Origin: Mycolicibacterium sp. P1-18
Lineage (GTDB): Bacteria > Actinomycetota > Actinomycetes > Mycobacteriales > Mycobacteriaceae
Direction of reading: 5' to 3'
Length of the DNA: 64,000 nucleotides
Assembly: GCF_008329535.1 (NCBI RefSeq)
Contig: NZ_NPKR01000017.1
Coordinates: 62,001 to 126,000, forward strand
Below the pieces are notes generated by a model that had not been told where the DNA came from, made no database searches, and was given only the letters and a program-made list of their open reading frames with translations. Positions within the stretch are counted from its first letter, which is position 1. Each line of letters opens with the position of its first letter. The translations under genes and the position numbers were made by a program. This document shows, one piece after another, positions 59,810 to 64,000 of the stretch.

Positions 59810-62800
59810 CGCACAGCGTTCTGATCGCCAACCGCGGCGAGATCGCCGTCCGCCTGGTGCGGTCCGCGAAGCTACTCGGCCTGCGCACGATCGCAGTGTT
59901 CTCCGACGCCGATCGCGGCGCCCCCCACGTCCGCCTCGCCGACGAGGCCGTCCGGTTGGGTCCCGCGGCGCCGAGTGAGAGCTACCTGCGCGTCGACGCG
60001 CTCGTCTCCGCCGCCACGGCGAGCGGTGCCGACATGGTCCACCCCGGCTACGGATTCCTCTCCGAGGACGCCGATTTCGCCTCGGCAGTCGAAGCGGCCG
60101 GGCTGGCGTTCGTCGGTCCGACGCCGCACCACCTGCGCATCTTCGGCACCAAGCACACCGCCCGGGCCGCGGCACGCGCCGCCGGAGTCCCGGTGTTCCC
60201 CGGGTCGGAGTTGCTCGACGACGCCGCGGCCGCGGGGGCTGCCGCGGCCGAGATCGGCTATCCCGTGATGCTGAAGGCCACCGGCGGAGGGGGCGGAATC
60301 GGCATGCAGGTCTGCCGCGACGCCGGCGAACTCAAGTCGGCCTTCGACCGCGTGTCCCGCCTGGCCGCCCGCAGCTTCGGCTCGGCCGGGGTGTTCGTCG
60401 AACGCTTCGTCGACGACGCCCGCCACGTCGAGGTCCAAATCTTCGGCGACGGCGCCGGGCGCGTGGTGTCCCTCGGTGACCGGGACTGCTCGCTGCAGCG
60501 TCGCAACCAGAAGGTGATCGAGGAAGCGCCCGCCCCCGCGCTGCCGGAAGCTGTTCGTGCCCAGCTGCATTCGTCGTCGCGCGCACTGGCCGCCTCGGTG
60601 GCCTATCGCTCCGCGGGCACGGTCGAGTTCGTCTACGACCCGCGGCGCGAGGAGGCGTCCTTCCTCGAGGTCAACGCGCGCCTGCAGGTCGAGCATCCCG
60701 TGACCGAGGCGGTCACCGGTGTCGACCTGGCGGCGTGGATGTTCCGGCTCGCCCGCGGCGAGTCCGACGTGCTGACACCGCACCTGGAGACCGGCGCGAC
60801 CGTCGGGTCCGTCCCGGTGCACGGTCATGCGGTCGAGGCGCGGGTGTACGCCGAGGACCCCTCGCGCGACTACCGCCCGAGCACCGGAACCCTGGTGGCC
60901 GTGCACTTTCCCGACGCCGTCGCGGGTGACCCCGCGCCGCGCGTCGACGCCTGGGTCGAGTCGGGCACGGAGGTCACCGCGTCCTACGACCCACTGCTGG
61001 CCAAGGTGATCACCACCGGCGCCGACCGCGACGAGGCCCTCGACCGGCTCGGCCGGGCGCTGGACGCGACCGTTCTGCAGGGCATCGAGGTCAACGTCGG
61101 ACTCCTCCGTGCGGCGCTCTCCCTCGACGACGTGCGGGCCGCCCGGCACCACACCGGTACCCTCGCCGGCGTCGTCGACCCGCGGCCGCGCATCACCGTC
61201 GAGACCCCCGGGCTGTCGACCACCATCCAGGACCTGCCGGGCCGCGTCGGATTGTGGAACGTCGGCGTGCCCCCGAGCGGGCCGATGGACGACCTCTCGT
61301 TCCGGCTGGGCAACCGGGCCCTCGGAAACGGCGAGGGCGCACCGGGTCTGGAGTGCACCGCGTCGGGACCCACGCTGCGCGTCACGCATCCGACGACGTT
61401 CTGCGTGACGGGGGCCGACTGCGCGGTGACGGTCGACGGCGTACCCGTGCCGATGTGGGAGCCGATCGTCGTGCCCGCCGACGGAGTCCTCTCGGTCGGC
61501 GCGGCCGAGACCGCCGGGCTGCGCACCTACGTCCTCGTCGACGGTGGCTTCGACGTGCCGTCCTACCTGGGCAGCGCGTCTACGTTCGCCCTCGGACGCT
61601 TCGGCGGCCACGGCGGTCGACCCCTGGTGGTCGGCGACGTGCTGCGGGCGGCGCCGGTCGTGTCCGACGATCCCAAGTCCGTCGTCCCGCAAGACCTTCG
61701 GCCCGCGATGCCGTCGACGTGGGAACTGGCGGTCACCGAGGGACCGCACGGCGCCCCGGAGTTCTTCACCCGTGAGGACGTGGACACGCTCTTCTCGGCC
61801 GACTACGTCGTGCACTTCAACTCGGCCCGCACGGGCGTGCGACTGGAGGGTCCGCGCCCGCAGTGGGCCCGCCCCGACGGCGGCGAGGCGGGTCTGCACC
61901 CCTCCAACATCCACGACACCGCCTACTCGATTGGCGCACTGGACTTCACCGGCGACACCCCCATCCTGCTCGGCCCCGACGGGCCAAGCCTCGGCGGATT
62001 CGTCTGTCCGGTCACGGTGGTGGCCGGCGACCGGTGGAAGCTCGGCCAGCTGCGGCCGGGGGACACGGTGAGGTTCGTGCCGATCCGGGCGGCCGACGCG
62101 CCGTCCCGAGTGGAACTGGGGCCCGCGCGCAGGGCCGCGAGCCCGGTCCTGCGGCGGACCGGACGCGACGGTGACGACGGCGTCCTGCGCCGCCGCGCGG
62201 GCGGGGACGCGCCCGCGGTCACCTATCGCCGCAGCGGTGACGACAACGTGCTGGTCGAATATGGGGACATGGTGCTCGACCTGGCCCTGCGGGCCCGCGT
62301 GCATGCGCTCGAGGAGCGCCTCGAATCCAGTTCCGTCGCGGGCATTCTCGACCTGACCCCGGGCATTCGCTCCCTGCAGGTTCACGTGGACCCGGACGTG
62401 CTTCCCGTCGAGCGGCTTCTCGGGCTGCTCGCCGAACTGGAGGACGACCTGCCCGCGACGTCGGAGCTGGTGGTCCCGAGCCGGTCGGTGCGGTTGCCGC
62501 TGAGCTGGGACGACCCCGCGACCCGGGAGGCCATCGCGCGCTACACCTCCGGGGTGCGCGACGACGCCCCGTGGTGCCCGTCCAACATCGAATTCATCCG
62601 CAGGATCAACGGTTTGGCGAGCCAGGACGACGTCATGGCGACGGTCTTCTCGGCGGAGTACCTCACCCTGGGCCTCGGCGACGTGTACCTCGGGGCGCCC
62701 GTCGCGACGCCGCTCGATCCGCGCCACCGGCTGGTGACCACCAAGTACAACCCGGCCCGCACCTGGACCGCGGAGAACTCCGTCGGCATCGGCGGCGCCT

Positions 62801-63471
62801 ACCTGTGCATCTACGGCATGGAGGGCCCCGGCGGCTATCAGTTCGTCGGCAGGACCACCCAGGTGTGGAGCCGCTACCGGCAGACCCCGCCCTTCGAGCC
62901 GGGCAGCCCCTGGCTGCTGCGGTTCTTCGACCGCATCTCCTGGTACCCGGTGACCGCCGAGGAACTCCTGGACCTGAGGGCGGACATGGCCGCGGGTCGA
63001 GGATCGGTCGACGTCACCGACGGCACGTTCTCGCTGGCCGAGCACGAGCGGTTCCTGGCCGCCAACGCCGAGTCGATCGCCGAGTTCCGCGCCGTCCAGG
63101 CGACGGCGTTCGCGGCCGAGCGCGCCGCGTGGGCGGCGGCGGGGGAGTTCGACCGGGCGGAGCGGGCCGAGTCCCGCGTCGCGGTCACGACCACCGACCT
63201 GGTCCTCGACGACGACGAACGACGCGTGGACGCACCGTTCTCCTCCAGCGTGTGGAAGGTCGACGTGGCCGTCGGCGACCGCGTGGTGGCCGGGCAGGCG
63301 CTCCTCGCCCTGGAGGCGATGAAGATGGAGACCGTGCTGACCGCGCCGACCGACGGCATCGTCACGCGCGTGCTGGTCGAGGCGGGCAACCAGGTCGACC
63401 CGGGTACCCCGCTCGTCGTCGTGGAAGCCCAGTCTTCGGTCGAAACCAGGGTGACGGGAGTGCCGGCATGA
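59806..63471 (+). CDS. Biotin-dependent urea/guanidine carboxylase
   Basis: 1221 residues. Order: biotin carboxylase with ATP-grasp (about 1-450; ATGGGGGIGM near 161-170 and EVNARLQVEHP near 287-297), carboxyltransferase halves of AHS2/KipA type (about 464-745) and AHS1/KipI type (about 800-1010), then a biotinyl domain with EAMKM (biotin on K1173). Full-length for urea carboxylase, which makes allophanate from urea, ATP and bicarbonate. Because two DUF1989 genes precede it, guanidine is the likelier substrate (product carboxyguanidine). Active-site residues that separate the two substrates were not resolved here. Confidence 0.9.
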   Translation: MTHSVLIANRGEIAVRLVRSAKLLGLRTIAVFSDADRGAPHVRLADEAVRLGPAAPSESYLRVDALVSAATASGADMVHPGYGFLSEDADFASAVEAAGLAFVGPTPHHLRIFGTKHTARAAARAAGVPVFPGSELLDDAAAAGAAAAEIGYPVMLKATGGGGGIGMQVCRDAGELKSAFDRVSRLAARSFGSAGVFVERFVDDARHVEVQIFGDGAGRVVSLGDRDCSLQRRNQKVIEEAPAPALPEAVRAQLHSSSRALAASVAYRSAGTVEFVYDPRREEASFLEVNARLQVEHPVTEAVTGVDLAAWMFRLARGESDVLTPHLETGATVGSVPVHGHAVEARVYAEDPSRDYRPSTGTLVAVHFPDAVAGDPAPRVDAWVESGTEVTASYDPLLAKVITTGADRDEALDRLGRALDATVLQGIEVNVGLLRAALSLDDVRAARHHTGTLAGVVDPRPRITVETPGLSTTIQDLPGRVGLWNVGVPPSGPMDDLSFRLGNRALGNGEGAPGLECTASGPTLRVTHPTTFCVTGADCAVTVDGVPVPMWEPIVVPADGVLSVGAAETAGLRTYVLVDGGFDVPSYLGSASTFALGRFGGHGGRPLVVGDVLRAAPVVSDDPKSVVPQDLRPAMPSTWELAVTEGPHGAPEFFTREDVDTLFSADYVVHFNSARTGVRLEGPRPQWARPDGGEAGLHPSNIHDTAYSIGALDFTGDTPILLGPDGPSLGGFVCPVTVVAGDRWKLGQLRPGDTVRFVPIRAADAPSRVELGPARRAASPVLRRTGRDGDDGVLRRRAGGDAPAVTYRRSGDDNVLVEYGDMVLDLALRARVHALEERLESSSVAGILDLTPGIRSLQVHVDPDVLPVERLLGLLAELEDDLPATSELVVPSRSVRLPLSWDDPATREAIARYTSGVRDDAPWCPSNIEFIRRINGLASQDDVMATVFSAEYLTLGLGDVYLGAPVATPLDPRHRLVTTKYNPARTWTAENSVGIGGAYLCIYGMEGPGGYQFVGRTTQVWSRYRQTPPFEPGSPWLLRFFDRISWYPVTAEELLDLRADMAAGRGSVDVTDGTFSLAEHERFLAANAESIAEFRAVQATAFAAERAAWAAAGEFDRAERAESRVAVTTTDLVLDDDERRVDAPFSSSVWKVDVAVGDRVVAGQALLALEAMKMETVLTAPTDGIVTRVLVEAGNQVDPGTPLVVVEAQSSVETRVTGVPA

Positions 63472-63506
63472 GTGGCCAGCGAGAAACGGAGTGGGATCGC
63501 GCATGA
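63468..63506 (+). CDS. Micro-ORF 4 (MSGQRETEWDRA), same family as 7966-8053
   Basis: Twelve codons linking the carboxylase stop to the allophanate hydrolase start by ATGA at both ends. It shares the QRE...DRA pattern and the DNA tail GGGATCGCGCATGA with the array at 7966-8053, 55 kb away. Confidence 0.5.
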   Translation: MSGQRETEWDRA

Positions 63507-64000
63507 GTGCTGCAGTGCAACGGGTTCGGGCGGCCTACGCCGCGATCGAGGCGGCCGCTCGACCGGAGGTGTGGATCTTCCTGCGCGACCAGGCCGACGC
63601 GCTCGCCGACGCCGAAGCCGTCGACGCGGCGGTCCTCGCCGGCGCCGAACGTCCGCTCGCCGGCCTGGCCGCCGCGGTGAAGAACAACGTCGACGTGGCG
63701 GGCATGGCGACCACCGCGGGCTGTCCGTCGTTTGCGACGGGTCCCGCCACCGACGACGCCGTCGTCGTCGCCAGATTGCGTGCCGCGGGCGCGGTGGTCA
63801 TCGGCACGACGAATCTCGACCAATTCGCCACCGGGTTGGTCGGGACCCGGAGTCCCCATGGCGCCGTGCGGGATTCGCGGCGTCCCGATCACATCTCGGG
63901 TGGGTCGAGTTCGGGGTCCGCCGTCGCGGTCGCCCTCGGGCTGGTCGACCTGGCCCTGGGCACCGACACCGCCGGATCGGGGCGGGTGCCCGCCGCGCTG
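63503..64000 (+). CDS. atzF: Allophanate hydrolase, amidase domain (3' end beyond window)
   Basis: 166 codons visible. Amidase-signature enzyme: catalytic Lys in GLAAAVKNNVDVAGM (about 52-66), Ser-cis-Ser region HISGGSSSGSAVAVALGLVD and the start of GTDTAGSGRVPAAL with the nucleophilic Ser. It splits allophanate to ammonia and CO2, closing the pathway begun by the carboxylase. ATG 63503 lies in the stop of micro-ORF 4. Confidence 0.93.
   Translation, partial: MSAAVQRVRAAYAAIEAAARPEVWIFLRDQADALADAEAVDAAVLAGAERPLAGLAAAVKNNVDVAGMATTAGCPSFATGPATDDAVVVARLRAAGAVVIGTTNLDQFATGLVGTRSPHGAVRDSRRPDHISGGSSSGSAVAVALGLVDLALGTDTAGSGRVPAAL

Noticed and set aside
59872..63504. A 1210-codon open frame antisense to the biotin carboxylase
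   Set aside because: It mirrors the sense gene in a GC-rich codon pattern, has low-complexity Arg/Gly/His/Asp content and no recognisable domain.

Overview
The window is high-GC actinobacterial chromosome and almost certainly comes from a fast-growing Mycobacterium (Mycolicibacterium). Evidence: GTG starts and ATGA/GTGA gene overlaps are common; TANNNT -10 boxes sit 6-7 nt before start codons (leaderless genes); and the gene order matches, from memory, blocks of M. tuberculosis. Those blocks are Rv1354c-Rv1356c (GGDEF protein, moeY, hypothetical) at the left edge, and a scattered Rv3048c-Rv3063-like set: ligB, cstA, cyp136 with its TetR, SDR, dinP with its TetR, an FMN reductase, nrdHIE, a TetR with a flavin monooxygenase, nrdF2 and adhC. 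No rRNA, tRNA, CRISPR array, insertion sequence or prophage was seen.

Layout. 1-4.0 kb (minus): GAF-GGDEF signalling protein, E1/nitroreductase fusion (moeY) and a GNAT-like hypothetical in one tight operon. 4.3-11.8 kb: acyl-CoA catabolism (MaoC hydratase, two acyl-CoA dehydrogenases, SDR, thiolase, GntR regulator, crotonase, F420-type luciferase-like oxidoreductase), with three tandem micro-ORFs between thiolase and acyl-CoA dehydrogenase. 11.9-13.5 kb: type III PKS plus ICMT-type methyltransferase. 13.7-17.8 kb: ybdD-like gene, cstA, ATP-dependent ligase. 17.9-25.3 kb: paired VWA membrane proteins, membrane molybdopterin oxidoreductase, pyruvate oxidase, cutinase, phosphotransferase. 26.1-26.7 kb: a stand-alone LeuA regulatory domain behind a leaderless Val/Leu leader peptide and attenuator-like hairpins. 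26.7-36.3 kb: TetR/membrane protein, cyp136/TetR, SDR, PhoA, ATPase-dinP-TetR operon and FMN reductase. 36.3-47.2 kb: class Ib ribonucleotide reductase (nrdHIE and a distant nrdF2), both promoters with NrdR-like boxes. 47.2-48.8 kb: catalase-like peroxidase plus cytochrome b561. 48.9-53.4 kb: LacI-controlled inositol/sugar mini-cluster. 53.5-57.9 kb: lipoprotein, DUF1275 protein, APC permease, alcohol dehydrogenase. 58.3-64.0 kb: two DUF1989 proteins, a 1221-residue biotin carboxylase and allophanate hydrolase (cut by the window end). That last operon is probably for nitrogen assimilation from guanidine (or urea), with operator-like palindromes and a GlnR-like site upstream.

Most notable: the LeuA-domain gene with its attenuator; a family of 7-12 residue micro-ORFs (peptides ending DRA) that bridge consecutive genes by ATGA overlaps at two distant loci; a guanidine-versus-urea operon with paired 14-bp palindromes; and three convergent gene pairs that end on a shared CTAG.
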